Positions 28,380-37,181 of a stretch of 64,000 nucleotides of DNA are shown in pieces (the first letter of the stretch is position 1; every line of letters starts with the position of its first letter). The DNA is from Pseudomonadota bacterium (lineage in GTDB: Bacteria > CALINM01). Below the pieces are notes generated by a model. It did no database searches and was not told where the DNA came from. It saw nothing but the letters and a program-made list of their open reading frames with translations. The stretch is taken from the NCBI GenBank assembly GCA_026418415.1, contig JAOABK010000001.1:71080-135079 (forward strand), read 5' to 3'. Both the position numbers and the translations under genes were made by a program.

Positions 28380-29798
28380 ATGAGCTTCAGGACAAAATTT
28401 TTAATCTGGTTTAATTTTACCATTCTTTTTATTATCGGTTTTTTTTCCTTTGGGATGTATTTTGGTGCTATGCACAGCATGGAAGAGGGCATTAATAATA
28501 GACTATTATCTGTTAGTGTCGCAACCTCTCATATAATAACCAAACCACCTGATGATTTTGCTATTTCCTGTGGAAATAAAGAATTCCAAGAACTTCTGGA
28601 AGCTTTTTTGGGATTTACTGGACATGAGGGGTATGTAAGAGTTGTTAGTAAGGATGGTAAATCTCTTTCTTGTACAAGAACTATTTTAAATCCGCCGGTT
28701 CCATTAACAAAAAGAGATCTTGACGTTCTTAGGTCAAAAAATTACTTTTTCCGAGATATACACTTAGAAGATGTTAGTGAAAGTGGAATAAGAATTTGTT
28801 TTTATCCCCTTTTTTATGAAAGTAATTTTTTAGGTTATCTTGAGGTGGGTGCTTCATTAGAGAAGATTCAAAAAATGAAGAAATCTCTTATATATCTATT
28901 TGCAATTATAATTCCCATAACCTTTTTTATTTCTAATTTAGGTGGCTTTTTCATTTTTAATAGAGGTCTACAGAGCATAATTTTTCTAAGCAGAGAGTTG
29001 AAAAATTTTACTGCCCATGAGTTGTATAAAAGAGTTCCAGTCCCAAATTCAAAAGATGAGATAAGAGAATTGTTCGAGTCTATCAATACTATGATGGCGA
29101 GCTTAGAGAAAAGTTTTGAACAGATCAGACAGTTTAGTGCTGATGCTTCTCATGAATTAAGAACACCGTTAACAATTATAAAAGGAGAAATTGAGGTTGC
29201 ACTCAGAAGTGAGAGGACAGTTGAAGAGTATCAAGATACCCTTGTAAGTATTTTAGAGGAAATTGATAGAATGAGCAGAATCGTTGAAGACTTATTATTA
29301 ATTGCAAAGGCAGATGCTAAAGAGGTAATTATTGAAAAAAAGAGAATTAAGCTTAATAATATATTAAATGAACTTTGTGAACAATTAAGCATTTTTGCTG
29401 AGGCGAAGAATGTTGAACTGCATTATGATAACTTGCCCGAAGTTGAAATAAATGCAGATCCATTAAGATTAAGGCAGGTTTTCACTAATATAATAGAGAA
29501 TGCCATAAAATATAATGTTAATAATGGTAAAGTATTCGTCAGTATAGAAGAGGATGAGCATAATTACATTGTCAAGGTTAAGGACACTGGCATAGGAATA
29601 AGAAAAGAGGATATTGGCAAGATATTTGACAGGTTCTATAGAGCAGATAAATCAAGGAAGCGTGAAATTGGTGGGGCTGGCTTGGGATTAAGTATATGTA
29701 AGTGGATTATAGAGAGCCATGGTGGATATATAAAAGTAGAAAGTGAGTATGGCAAAGGTTCAACTTTCAGTATATACTTACCTAAATTAATTGTCTAA
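28380..29798 (+). CDS. Sensor histidine kinase
   Basis: A 472-residue membrane kinase partner of the preceding regulator. TM1 is at residues 9-30. An extracytoplasmic sensor domain spans about 31-165 with three cysteines (SCGNKE, SLSCTRT, RICFYP). TM2 is at 168-192, followed by HAMP (195-245), HisKA with the phosphorylated His in SADASHELRTPLT, and HATPase with N box FTNIIENAIKYN, G1 DTGIGIRKEDIGKIFDRFYR and G2 GAGLGLSICK. The layout resembles CusS-type metal sensors, so a metal signal is plausible but unproven. No Shine-Dalgarno precedes the ATG, which sits just after the terminator T-run. Confidence 0.93.
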   Translation: MSFRTKFLIWFNFTILFIIGFFSFGMYFGAMHSMEEGINNRLLSVSVATSHIITKPPDDFAISCGNKEFQELLEAFLGFTGHEGYVRVVSKDGKSLSCTRTILNPPVPLTKRDLDVLRSKNYFFRDIHLEDVSESGIRICFYPLFYESNFLGYLEVGASLEKIQKMKKSLIYLFAIIIPITFFISNLGGFFIFNRGLQSIIFLSRELKNFTAHELYKRVPVPNSKDEIRELFESINTMMASLEKSFEQIRQFSADASHELRTPLTIIKGEIEVALRSERTVEEYQDTLVSILEEIDRMSRIVEDLLLIAKADAKEVIIEKKRIKLNNILNELCEQLSIFAEAKNVELHYDNLPEVEINADPLRLRQVFTNIIENAIKYNVNNGKVFVSIEEDEHNYIVKVKDTGIGIRKEDIGKIFDRFYRADKSRKREIGGAGLGLSICKWIIESHGGYIKVESEYGKGSTFSIYLPKLIV

Positions 29799-29819
29799 TT
29801 TTTTTAAGAAAGGTAATTT

Positions 29820-31775
29820 ATGCACAATAAAATAAAGGTTTTACTCGTAGGAAATCCTAACGTTGGAAAAAGTGCCCTTTTTAACGCCCTAACAGGGAAG
29901 TATGTGGCTGTTTCAAACTATCCAGGGACAACAGTTGAATTTACACAGGGTGAGGTTCAATACAAAGGCAATAGTATTGAAATCATAGATACACCTGGTA
30001 TGTATTCAATGCTTCCTATTTCTGAAGAAGAGAAGGTTGCAAGAAACTTGATTCTTCAAGGTAATCCAGACTGGATTGTAAATGTTGTAGATGCTAAAAA
30101 TTTAGAAAGAATGTTACCGCTAACATTTCAGTTAATAGAAACGGGTATTCCAGTTATTCTCGTTCTTAATATGATGGATGAGGCAAAAAGAATGGGGCTT
30201 GAAATTGATTGTGAAAAACTCTCTCAAATTCTTGGTCTGCCAGTTATTAAGACAGTTTCAATAAAAAAAATTGGTGTTAAGGATATACTAAATCTAATTA
30301 TAAATGCTCCTTATACATACAAGCCAAATAGCATTAAATATGATAATGAGATAGAACAAGAGATAGAAAAGCTAATTAACTTTATTAAAGGTGATTATAA
30401 AATATCTAAAAGATTACTTAGCATACTTCTTTTACAGAAAGATGAAGAGATATCAGATTTAGTTAAAGTTAATGAGAATGAAGATATAATTGACGTTGCA
30501 AACACAAGTAGAAGAAAACTGGAAGAGGTTTTTAGAGTTTCGTTGGATTATATGATAGCTCTAAAAAGGCAGTTAGTTGCTGGAGAAATTGTACAAAAGA
30601 TTTTTAAAAAGGTCGCTAAAGAGAAAGAAAGTAAAGTTGTGAGTTTTATTAGTGCTATTACAATTCATAGAATTTGGGGTTATCCCATATTATTTCTTGT
30701 TCTTTATTTTGGTCTATATAAATTTGTTGGGCAGTTTGGAGCTGGCACCCTTGTTGATTTTATTGAAACAAACATTTTTGAAGAATGGCTTCTTTCTGGC
30801 TTAACTAATCTTATTGAAGAGGGGATTAAAAACGATAATATAAAAGAATTATTGATTAGAGACTATGGAGTAATAACTTTAGGCTTAAAGTATGCAATTG
30901 CAATAATTCTTCCGATAGTTACCACCTTTTTTCTATTTTTTTCTATTTTGGAAGATAGTGGTTATCTTCCGAGACTTGCTTTTCTTCTTGATAGAGTTTT
31001 CAAAAAGATTGGTCTCACTGGAAAGGCGGTTATACCCCTTGTTTTAGGTTTCGGTTGCGATACTATGGCTACAATGGTTACAAGAACCTTAAATACAAAA
31101 AAAGAAAGAGTTATAGCTACAATTTTGCTCTCCTTGGCGGTTCCTTGTTCTGCTCAACTTGGTGTTATGCTTGCTGTGCTGAGTACAAGTTCTACTTTAT
31201 TAGCCATATGGGTTTTTATATTAGTATTAATTTTTTTCATCGTTGGTTATTTCTCAAAGTATTTTATCAGGGGTGAAAAGACAATTTTCTTTGTTGAAAT
31301 TCCCCCTGTAAGGATTCCAAAATTATCTAACATAATAATCAAGACCTATACGAGATTAGTATGGTATTTCAAGGAGGTATTACCACTTTTTATATATGCG
31401 AGTCTGTTGATATGGGTTGGAAGAATTACTGGTATATTTGATCTTTTACTCAAAATCATAGCCTATCCCCTTCAGTTTATTGGTCTACCCTATGAATCTG
31501 CAAAGGTTTTTTTGTTTGGTTTTTTTAGAAGGGATTATGGTGCTGCAGGCTTGTATGACCTTCATAAACAGGGTGTTTTTAATAACAATCAACTGCTTAT
31601 TTTATCAGTTATGCTAACACTTTTTTTGCCCTGTATTGCTCAGTTTATAATGACAGTTAAAGAGAGAGGGCTAAAGATGGGGATATCCATTGCATTATTT
31701 GTAACTGTTTTTTCTATTTTAACGGGATATCTGTTACATCTCATCATAAATGTTTTTTTAGGGATTAGTTTATGA
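29820..31775 (+). CDS. feoB: Ferrous iron transport protein B (FeoB family)
   Basis: A 651-residue GTP-gated membrane transporter. The N-terminal G domain has G1 GNPNVGKSALFN, G2 region NYPGTTVEF, G3 DTPGMYS and G4 NMMDE. A helical spacer spans about residues 165-260. The membrane domain has two gate repeats, GFGCDTMATMVTRTL and GFFRRDYGAAGL. The first gate differs from the common GFGCNVPAIMATRTL, and the second is the RRDYGAAG type, so this belongs to a divergent FeoB branch; Fe(II) is the likely but not the only possible substrate. AAAGGT precedes the ATG. It overlaps the zinc-ribbon gene by 4 bases and leads an iron operon with DtxR-FeoA. Confidence 0.92.
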   Translation: MHNKIKVLLVGNPNVGKSALFNALTGKYVAVSNYPGTTVEFTQGEVQYKGNSIEIIDTPGMYSMLPISEEEKVARNLILQGNPDWIVNVVDAKNLERMLPLTFQLIETGIPVILVLNMMDEAKRMGLEIDCEKLSQILGLPVIKTVSIKKIGVKDILNLIINAPYTYKPNSIKYDNEIEQEIEKLINFIKGDYKISKRLLSILLLQKDEEISDLVKVNENEDIIDVANTSRRKLEEVFRVSLDYMIALKRQLVAGEIVQKIFKKVAKEKESKVVSFISAITIHRIWGYPILFLVLYFGLYKFVGQFGAGTLVDFIETNIFEEWLLSGLTNLIEEGIKNDNIKELLIRDYGVITLGLKYAIAIILPIVTTFFLFFSILEDSGYLPRLAFLLDRVFKKIGLTGKAVIPLVLGFGCDTMATMVTRTLNTKKERVIATILLSLAVPCSAQLGVMLAVLSTSSTLLAIWVFILVLIFFIVGYFSKYFIRGEKTIFFVEIPPVRIPKLSNIIIKTYTRLVWYFKEVLPLFIYASLLIWVGRITGIFDLLLKIIAYPLQFIGLPYESAKVFLFGFFRRDYGAAGLYDLHKQGVFNNNQLLILSVMLTLFLPCIAQFIMTVKERGLKMGISIALFVTVFSILTGYLLHLIINVFLGISL

Positions 31776-31969
31776 TTAAATGTCCTTTATGTGGTAATAT
31801 TTTTGATGAAAAAGAGAGTAGAAGTGGGTGTATGGGATGTGGCAAACAGGGGTGTGGTTTAGTAAAATGTCCAAATTGTCAGTATGAATTTCCACCTGAA
31901 AAGGAAGTTGAAGAAAAAACAAAGGGATTAATAGAAAGGATTAAGAAATTATTTGGAGGCAACAAATGA
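31772..31969 (+). CDS. Small cysteine-rich zinc-ribbon protein linked to feoB
   Basis: A 65-residue protein with CPLCGNIF, CMGCGKQGCGLVKCPNCQYEF and an amphipathic Lys/Glu C-terminal helix (residues 45-65). Eight or so cysteines in CxxC pairs suggest a zinc ribbon or an iron-sulfur knuckle. It overlaps feoB by ATGA at its start and the regulator by ATGA at its end, so all three are translationally coupled. It is not the FeoC winged helix nor the one-pass FeoB-associated Cys-rich membrane protein, as no membrane segment is seen. A role in FeoB assembly or iron sensing is inference. Confidence 0.8.
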   Translation: MIKCPLCGNIFDEKESRSGCMGCGKQGCGLVKCPNCQYEFPPEKEVEEKTKGLIERIKKLFGGNK

Positions 31970-32622
31970 CAGAATTGATAGAAAAACAGGAAGAGATTTT
32001 AGAACAATTATGGATATCAAAAAATGAAAAAAATAAAAATAGTGTTACCTATGAGGTACTTGGTGTTTCCAAGCATTCTGAGGAAATTTCTTCACTACAA
32101 AAGGAAGGATTAATAAACTTAGATGATGAAAAGGTCTGGTTAACCGAGGAGGGTGATAGAAAGGGGGAAAAAGTTGTAAGAAGGCACAGATTAGCAGAAA
32201 GGCTTTTGGTAGATGTTATAGATGTTAGTGGAAAAGAGATCCATGATACCGCTTGCAAGCTTGAGCATTATTTGAAGGAAGGGATAGAAGATAAGGTTTG
32301 TACACTTTTAGGTCATCCAAAAACCTGTCCCCATGGTAATAAAATACCACCAGGAGCTTGCTGTAATGTAGATGTGAAAGTTGGAGATAAATACGTAGTA
32401 CCTTTAAGTAGTCTCAAGTTTGGACAGAAGGGGAAAATTGTTTTTATAAGTGGGATTTCTGACAAAAACCTTCAAAGCCTTGCATCGATGGGTATTTTAC
32501 CAGGAGCAAAAATTGTTGTCAAACAAACCTTCCCATCATATCTATTCGGAATTGGTAACAGTGAGTTTGCTGTTGATAAGACTGTTGCTGATGCTGTTTA
32601 TGTGAGAATAGAAAAAGATTAA
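31966..32622 (+). CDS. DtxR/MntR-family metalloregulator with C-terminal FeoA (SH3-like) domain
   Basis: A 218-residue protein. Residues 1-65 form the winged helix (VTYEVLGVSKHSEEISSLQKEGLI; VWLTEEGDRKGEKVVRRHRLAERLL). Residues 66-125 form the dimerisation and metal domain, with HxxxC-type ligands (CKLEHYL, GHPKTCPHGNKIP). Residues 137-217 form a FeoA-like SH3 domain (VPLSSLKFGQKGKIVFI...LASMGILPGAKIVVKQ). In this family metal-bound dimers repress uptake genes, so it probably represses feoB when Fe(II) or Mn(II) is ample. The FeoA part may also touch FeoB; no separate feoA gene exists here. In operon with feoB. Confidence 0.92.
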   Translation: MTELIEKQEEILEQLWISKNEKNKNSVTYEVLGVSKHSEEISSLQKEGLINLDDEKVWLTEEGDRKGEKVVRRHRLAERLLVDVIDVSGKEIHDTACKLEHYLKEGIEDKVCTLLGHPKTCPHGNKIPPGACCNVDVKVGDKYVVPLSSLKFGQKGKIVFISGISDKNLQSLASMGILPGAKIVVKQTFPSYLFGIGNSEFAVDKTVADAVYVRIEKD

Positions 32623-32623
32623 T

Positions 32624-33589
32624 ATGATAAGTGAGTTTGACCTTATTAAAAAAATCAAAAAAAGATTTTCCTTCTCTAACAATAGGATAGTTGGTATTGG
32701 TGACGACTGTGCTGTTATAAAGACAAAAGATAGGTATCTTCTATATTCAATTGATTCAATGGTTCAAAATATTCATTTCAATATGAAATTGGGGATTAAT
32801 TGGAGTGATGTGGGATACAAGGCAGTGGTAAGAGCAATAAGTGATATTGCATCAATGGGAGGAGTGCCAGAATATATTTTAATAGCCCTATTCTTGAGAA
32901 AAGACTTTCATGAAAGGGAGTTTAAAAAAATGTTCGATGGAATTGAGTTAGCAGTTAAAGAATATGGGATAAATGTTTTAGGAGGGGATATAACAAGTTC
33001 ACAAACTACTGCAATTACGATATCTGTTATAGGTAGTTCAAAAGAAAAACCCGCTTTGAGAAAGGGAGCAAAGACCGGTGATCATATTTATGTTAGCGGG
33101 TATACAGGGCTTTCATCTATGGGGCTTTGGCTTTTAAAGAAAGGGATTAAAACTGAAAATGCAAAAATATTTATTGAAAGTTATAAGAGACCAAAGGCAA
33201 GAGTAAATTTAGGAACTAAACTCTTACCCTATATAAGTTCAATGATAGATATAAGTGATGGTCTCGTTGGTGATTTAGGACATATCCTTGAAGAAAGCAA
33301 AGTAGGTGCCATAATAGAAAAAGAATTTCTTCCCCTTCATGATAGTTTTTCTAAGCTCCCTTTAGTTAAGACTTCAAAAATCTATGATTGTATTCTTAAT
33401 GGTGGGGATGATTATGAGTTGGTGTTTACCGCTAATGAAAATCATAGAGGAGAAATAGAGGCTATTTCGAAAGAATTAAACATTAGAATCACAAGAATTG
33501 GAAAGATAATAGACAAGGGATTTTTTATAAGGGAGAATGGTAATATGGTACCTTTAAAATCCAGGTCTTACGAGCACTTTAGGTCTTAA
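32624..33589 (+). CDS. thiL: Thiamine-monophosphate kinase
   Basis: A 321-residue PurM-like ATP-dependent kinase making thiamine diphosphate from thiamine monophosphate. Motifs: GIGDDCAVI (metal-binding Asp), SIDSMVQNIHFN, DVGYKAVVRAISDIASMGG, GGDITSSQTTAITISVIG and MIDISDGLVGDLGHIL, with NGGDDYELVFT near the end. The length matches ThiL (about 320). It starts one base after the regulator stop and converges on the DUF2723 gene 4 bases away. Confidence 0.94.
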   Translation: MISEFDLIKKIKKRFSFSNNRIVGIGDDCAVIKTKDRYLLYSIDSMVQNIHFNMKLGINWSDVGYKAVVRAISDIASMGGVPEYILIALFLRKDFHEREFKKMFDGIELAVKEYGINVLGGDITSSQTTAITISVIGSSKEKPALRKGAKTGDHIYVSGYTGLSSMGLWLLKKGIKTENAKIFIESYKRPKARVNLGTKLLPYISSMIDISDGLVGDLGHILEESKVGAIIEKEFLPLHDSFSKLPLVKTSKIYDCILNGGDDYELVFTANENHRGEIEAISKELNIRITRIGKIIDKGFFIRENGNMVPLKSRSYEHFRS

Positions 33590-33593
33590 TTAT

Positions 33594-35681
33594 TTACTTT
33601 CCAGCCCTTTTTATAAAATCTTCGGACCTAAGCTTAATATTTTCTGGACAAACTGACATAATTTGTTTGAAATAAGCCATTGCTGGTTCTTTTTGGTTGG
33701 TATCTATAAGAAGTTTTAGAATATATAATTTCGCTTCGCATAAAGAAGAGTTATTTGATTCTGCAATTTTGAGGAGTTGGAAAGCATTATTGTAATCTCT
33801 ATCATAAACTTTGATTATACCCTGTAGTAATGCAAAGCGTGGGTCAAATTTCAATACACTATTCAAAAGATCCCTTTCAAAATTTTTTGCCTCATCAGTT
33901 TTTTCATTCATAGCCAGCAGTATTGAATAGTTAAGGGCATTTTCAATTGAAGGGTTTATTTTGTATATCGCGCTAAATAATTTCTCTGTATTTATAAGTT
34001 GATTTTGTAGATAATATTTATATGCCCTATCAGTTAAATAGGGTATATAGGGTTTTAGAAAAAACAACTCTTCATCACTAAGATTAATTTCATTAAGAAA
34101 AATATCTAATGAAAAATCAAATTGTCTATGTACATCGCCTTTATATATGTATGCAAGGCCATATTGTTTTAGTAAATTTTTTAAAGGATGGTTGTAGAGC
34201 ATTGAAATTTCATATAATTCGTGGGTGAAGTAAACCGACCTATTCAAATTTGTAATTATATTATCAGCTAACTTTTGGGACTGTTCTAATTTATATAGTT
34301 CTAAGTCTTCAATACCAATTTTTTTATTTAAGTTGCCTGATTTTGCATGCATCGATAAATCGGGCATAAGATTTTTTAAAAAGGGAATTTTCTCAAAGTT
34401 TTGTTCTTGATACCAGGGGAGCATAAAGAAGTCTGCATCAAGTATTGTTAGTTCTTTTTTAGGATAATAAAAGTTTTTTATGTATAACAAAGGAAAAAGA
34501 GAATAATCCGCTTCACCGATAATTACCGATTTTTCTGGTAGGGTCTCAATTGTATCTTTTGCTAATTGATAAGCAAATCTATCATTTTTTCTATAAAGTT
34601 CATTTTTTTGAAAATGAAATTTAATAATAATTGAAGTTAGAAGCAATATTAATATCAAGGGATAAGCTTTTGGATATTTTTTAAAATAGGTTAGACCAAT
34701 CCCAATAAATAGAGAAAAAACAATTATCGAAGGGGTAATAAATTCTTTAACAAGAAAAAATTCGCTTTTTTCTGGATTTAATACAAAAAGGGTAAGAGTT
34801 CCGTTTACAAAAAAAATTATCGTTAAAAAGGCACAAAATTTTTTATTTTCTTTTAGTAATACTATAAATCCAAAAAGACCAATGATAAGTGCAGGAATAA
34901 ACAAGTTATTGTTTATGAATTTTAAATAAAACGTCGCTTGATCTAAAAAATTTACGAAAGAATATTCACCACCACCAAAACCAAACTGCTCTCTTGTAAT
35001 TACACCATAAAAGTTTCTTAAATTCTCTGGATTGCCCCAATCAAGTATTGGATTAGTGAGAGATCTTATGGGGAGGTATATGTAAATTGTTAACCCAAAA
35101 AGAAAAAATAAATGAGAGATAGCTAATTCTTTAACATTAACCTTATTTAAAATAGAAAATACAAGAAGAGCGAAAAAAACGCCCAGTAAAGTATGATGAT
35201 TACCTAATCCTAAACCGCTTAAAAAAAATGCTAAGATTATCCATCTTACATCTTTTTCTCCCAAAAATTTGACTATACAGAAGATCAATAGGGAAAGGAT
35301 TAAACTATTTAGAGCATACACCTCTGCAATTAAAGCCTGTTGATAGTATATATGGGAAAAACCAGTATAAAGGCTTGCAATAATTGATGCTATCAAATTT
35401 TTTGTTATGAAAAAAATTGAAGTGAATATCAATATTATAGAAATAGAGGATATAAAAGCAGAAAAGATGTTGCATTTTTGTGCATAATCATAAAGAGGTA
35501 ACAAGAAACTGAAAGCTTTTGTCAAAAGTGAAAAAAGCGGATACCCTGGAGGATGGGCAATCCCTAACGAATAAGAAGCAAGGGATAATTCTGGAGAATC
35601 ACCAAATACAATACTTGGCGGACTGGATAATAAATAGATGGTAAAAAAAAACAAAAAAAGGAAGATTATGACTCTTTTCAT
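33594..35681 (-). CDS. DUF2723 polytopic membrane protein with C-terminal TPR-like region
   Basis: A 695-residue protein. Residues 1-365 have about ten to twelve membrane segments. The DUF2723 signature is GDSPELSLASYSLGIAHPPGYPLF, followed by GLGNHHTLLGV, in a GT-C glycosyltransferase-like (protein O-mannosyltransferase-related) fold. The acidic residue after the first segment is the presumed catalytic site of GT-C enzymes. Residues 370-695 are soluble, with TPR-like helical pairs near the end (YDRDYNNAFQLLKIAESNNSS). A lipid-sugar-dependent glycosyltransferase is inferred. It overlaps the tiny membrane gene upstream by ATGA. Confidence 0.8.
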   Translation of the reverse strand: MKRVIIFLFLFFFTIYLLSSPPSIVFGDSPELSLASYSLGIAHPPGYPLFSLLTKAFSFLLPLYDYAQKCNIFSAFISSISIILIFTSIFFITKNLIASIIASLYTGFSHIYYQQALIAEVYALNSLILSLLIFCIVKFLGEKDVRWIILAFFLSGLGLGNHHTLLGVFFALLVFSILNKVNVKELAISHLFFLFGLTIYIYLPIRSLTNPILDWGNPENLRNFYGVITREQFGFGGGEYSFVNFLDQATFYLKFINNNLFIPALIIGLFGFIVLLKENKKFCAFLTIIFFVNGTLTLFVLNPEKSEFFLVKEFITPSIIVFSLFIGIGLTYFKKYPKAYPLILILLLTSIIIKFHFQKNELYRKNDRFAYQLAKDTIETLPEKSVIIGEADYSLFPLLYIKNFYYPKKELTILDADFFMLPWYQEQNFEKIPFLKNLMPDLSMHAKSGNLNKKIGIEDLELYKLEQSQKLADNIITNLNRSVYFTHELYEISMLYNHPLKNLLKQYGLAYIYKGDVHRQFDFSLDIFLNEINLSDEELFFLKPYIPYLTDRAYKYYLQNQLINTEKLFSAIYKINPSIENALNYSILLAMNEKTDEAKNFERDLLNSVLKFDPRFALLQGIIKVYDRDYNNAFQLLKIAESNNSSLCEAKLYILKLLIDTNQKEPAMAYFKQIMSVCPENIKLRSEDFIKRAGK

Positions 35682-35866
35682 ATATGTAAAAGGGATTTTA
35701 TAAAACCAAAAAAGTCTTTTAATGTTTCAGGACTGATAAGATACCAGATATAAAAAAATAGTGCTATAAAAATTGCTAAGAACGTTAATTTGAGAAAAAG
35801 TTTAATGAATTTAAAGGCTAAAAAAAGAAGAAAAAGGGCAATTAAAATAAATGCAATGGTTTGCAT
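35678..35866 (-). CDS. Tiny two-segment membrane protein
   Basis: About 62 residues from ATG 35866 (GAGC upstream; stop of fmdB at TAA just before). It is nearly all hydrophobic: TIAFILIALFLLFLAFKFIKLFLKLTFLAIFIALFFYIWYL contains two closely spaced membrane helices with a short basic loop. The track's TTG start at 35890 has no spacing from its GGAGG and is rejected. It overlaps the DUF2723 gene by 4 bases and may be its partner. No family recognised. Confidence 0.6.
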   Translation of the reverse strand: MQTIAFILIALFLLFLAFKFIKLFLKLTFLAIFIALFFYIWYLISPETLKDFFGFIKSLLHI

Positions 35867-35868
35867 TA

Positions 35869-36129
35869 TTAGCTCTTGTTTGCTGAGCAACCTCCGCAGG
35901 CTTCCTTTGTACCACAGGCTGACTGTGAATTTGATGAAGAGGAACTACTCTTTCTTGCATAATCAGTTATATACCAACCAGATCCCTTTAATACAAAATT
36001 GCCTGAAGAAATAACTCTTTTTACTGAATTGCCACATTCAGGGCATTCCTTAATTGGTTCTTCAGTAATTTTCTGTTCCCTTTCAAACTGAACACCACAG
36101 GTAGTGCATTCATACTCATAAGTGGGCAT
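35869..36129 (-). CDS. FmdB-family zinc-ribbon regulatory protein
   Basis: An 86-residue protein with the family core [32 protein letters not shown] and [14 protein letters not shown]. The two CxxC pairs bind zinc. The C-terminal tail is Ser-rich, then Cys-rich ([17 protein letters not shown]), as in many FmdB proteins. Members are putative regulators; the true role is unknown. AGGAGGT precedes the ATG, and a good promoter lies upstream. Confidence 0.9.
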   Translation of the reverse strand: MPTYEYECTTCGVQFEREQKITEEPIKECPECGNSVKRVISSGNFVLKGSGWYITDYARKSSSSSSNSQSACGTKEACGGCSANKS

Positions 36130-36160
36130 TTTACATACCTCCTATAAAGTCTTCGTTAGA

Positions 36161-36189
36161 AATATAATCATTGTTAACAGAAAAGTAAA
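36161..36189 (-). promoter_or_regulatory. Sigma-70-type promoter of the fmdB - membrane protein genes
   Basis: On the minus strand TTTACT-N17-TATATT, expected start near 36154, about 25 bases before the fmdB ATG with AGGAGGT between. Confidence 0.55.
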
Positions 36190-36202
36190 GTGTTCGAAAA
36201 GT

Positions 36203-36397
36203 TTATATGCTTTTCTGTACTTTTCCAGACTTAATGCAGGAGGTACATACTTTAATTCTTCTAACTGTACCATTACCAATAATAGCTTTTACCGTTTGTA
36301 AATTAGGATAAAAAACCCTTTTTGTTCTATTATTTGCATGGCTGACATTATTTCCAACCATTTTGCCTTTTCCACAGATGCTGCAAACTCTGGACAT
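36203..36397 (-). CDS. rpmB: 50S ribosomal protein L28
   Basis: A 64-residue protein with a [24 protein letters not shown]-terminus and [13 protein letters not shown] near the C-terminus. Both CxxC pairs are present, so this is the zinc-binding C+ paralogue form. The length matches bacterial L28 (about 60-78). GGAG lies before the ATG, and a strong promoter is 35 bases upstream. Confidence 0.96.
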   Translation of the reverse strand: MSRVCSICGKGKMVGNNVSHANNRTKRVFYPNLQTVKAIIGNGTVRRIKVCTSCIKSGKVQKSI

Positions 36398-36431
36398 ATA
36401 CCGCTCCTTTTAATTTAAAGTTAACTTAAAA

Positions 36432-36459
36432 ATTATATAAAAATATCAAAAAAATGCAA
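36432..36459 (-). promoter_or_regulatory. Strong sigma-70-type promoter of rpmB
   Basis: On the minus strand TTGCAT-N16-TATAAT; the predicted start near 36425 gives a 25-30 base leader containing GGAG. Confidence 0.6.
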
Positions 36460-36486
36460 GAAAATTTTAAATAAAAAAGTAAACTT

Positions 36487-37119
36487 TTATATGTTTCTTG
36501 ATGGACATATATCAAAGAGTATACAATCTTTATGATTAGGCTTCTTAGCCTGACATATTTTTCTACCATGTAGAATAAGCAGATTTGACATGTCCCTCCA
36601 TCTCTCTTTAGGTGTTATTTCCATCAGATCTTTCTCTATCTTTTCTGGTTCATTATTTTTAGATAGACCTAATCTCTGAGATAATCTTTTTACGTGTGTA
36701 TCTACCGCTATACCTTCGTTAATTCCATACCCCTCAGATAACACTATGTTAGCAGTTTTTCTTGCAACACCGGGTAGTTTTATCAAATCTTCCATTTTAT
36801 TAGGTACTTTCCCACCAAATTCTTTAATTATTTTTTCTGAGCATGCCTTTATATTTCTTGCTTTATTTTTATAAAAATTGACTGATTTAATTTCTTCCAT
36901 AATTTCTTCTAAGCTTGCCTTTGAAAAGGCTTCAGGTGTAGGCATTTTTTTAAATAATTTTTCTGTAACTATGTTAACCCTTTCATCCGTTGTTTGGGCG
37001 GAAAGAATTGTAGCTACGAGTAGTTGAAAGGGGGTCTGAAAGTTTAATGCGGTTTTTGCTTCAGGGTAAATATTTTCAAGCCTTTGGAGAATAATTTTTA
37101 CCTTTTCTTTATTATCCAT
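36487..37119 (-). CDS. nth: Endonuclease III (DNA glycosylase/AP lyase)
   Basis: A 210-residue base-excision repair enzyme for oxidised pyrimidines. Helix-hairpin-helix LIKLPGVARKTANIVLSEGYG with catalytic Lys in the loop, catalytic Asp in AVDTHVKRLSQRLG, and the 4Fe-4S cluster C-x6-C-x2-C-x5-C represented by CQAKKPNHKDCILFDIC (with the first ligand in RKIC). The length equals the family. GGGAG precedes the ATG. Divergent from truD. Confidence 0.96.
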   Translation of the reverse strand: MDNKEKVKIILQRLENIYPEAKTALNFQTPFQLLVATILSAQTTDERVNIVTEKLFKKMPTPEAFSKASLEEIMEEIKSVNFYKNKARNIKACSEKIIKEFGGKVPNKMEDLIKLPGVARKTANIVLSEGYGINEGIAVDTHVKRLSQRLGLSKNNEPEKIEKDLMEITPKERWRDMSNLLILHGRKICQAKKPNHKDCILFDICPSRNI

Positions 37120-37168
37120 TTTTAATCTCCCAATTATTAAATTATGTGATTATTATACAAATTTTTAC

Positions 37169-37174
37169 TATAAT
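37169..37174 (+). promoter_or_regulatory. -10 box for truD at leaderless distance
   Basis: Perfect TATAAT, 7 bases before the truD ATG at 37182, with no Shine-Dalgarno between. The -35 is not clear. Transcription would begin at or next to the A of ATG. Confidence 0.45.
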
Positions 37175-37181
37175 TAAAATA

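Noticed and set aside
36196-36225. GAAAAG/CTTTTC inverted repeat at the rpmB stop
   Set aside because: Short AT-rich stem without a following T run on the minus strand; not a convincing terminator.
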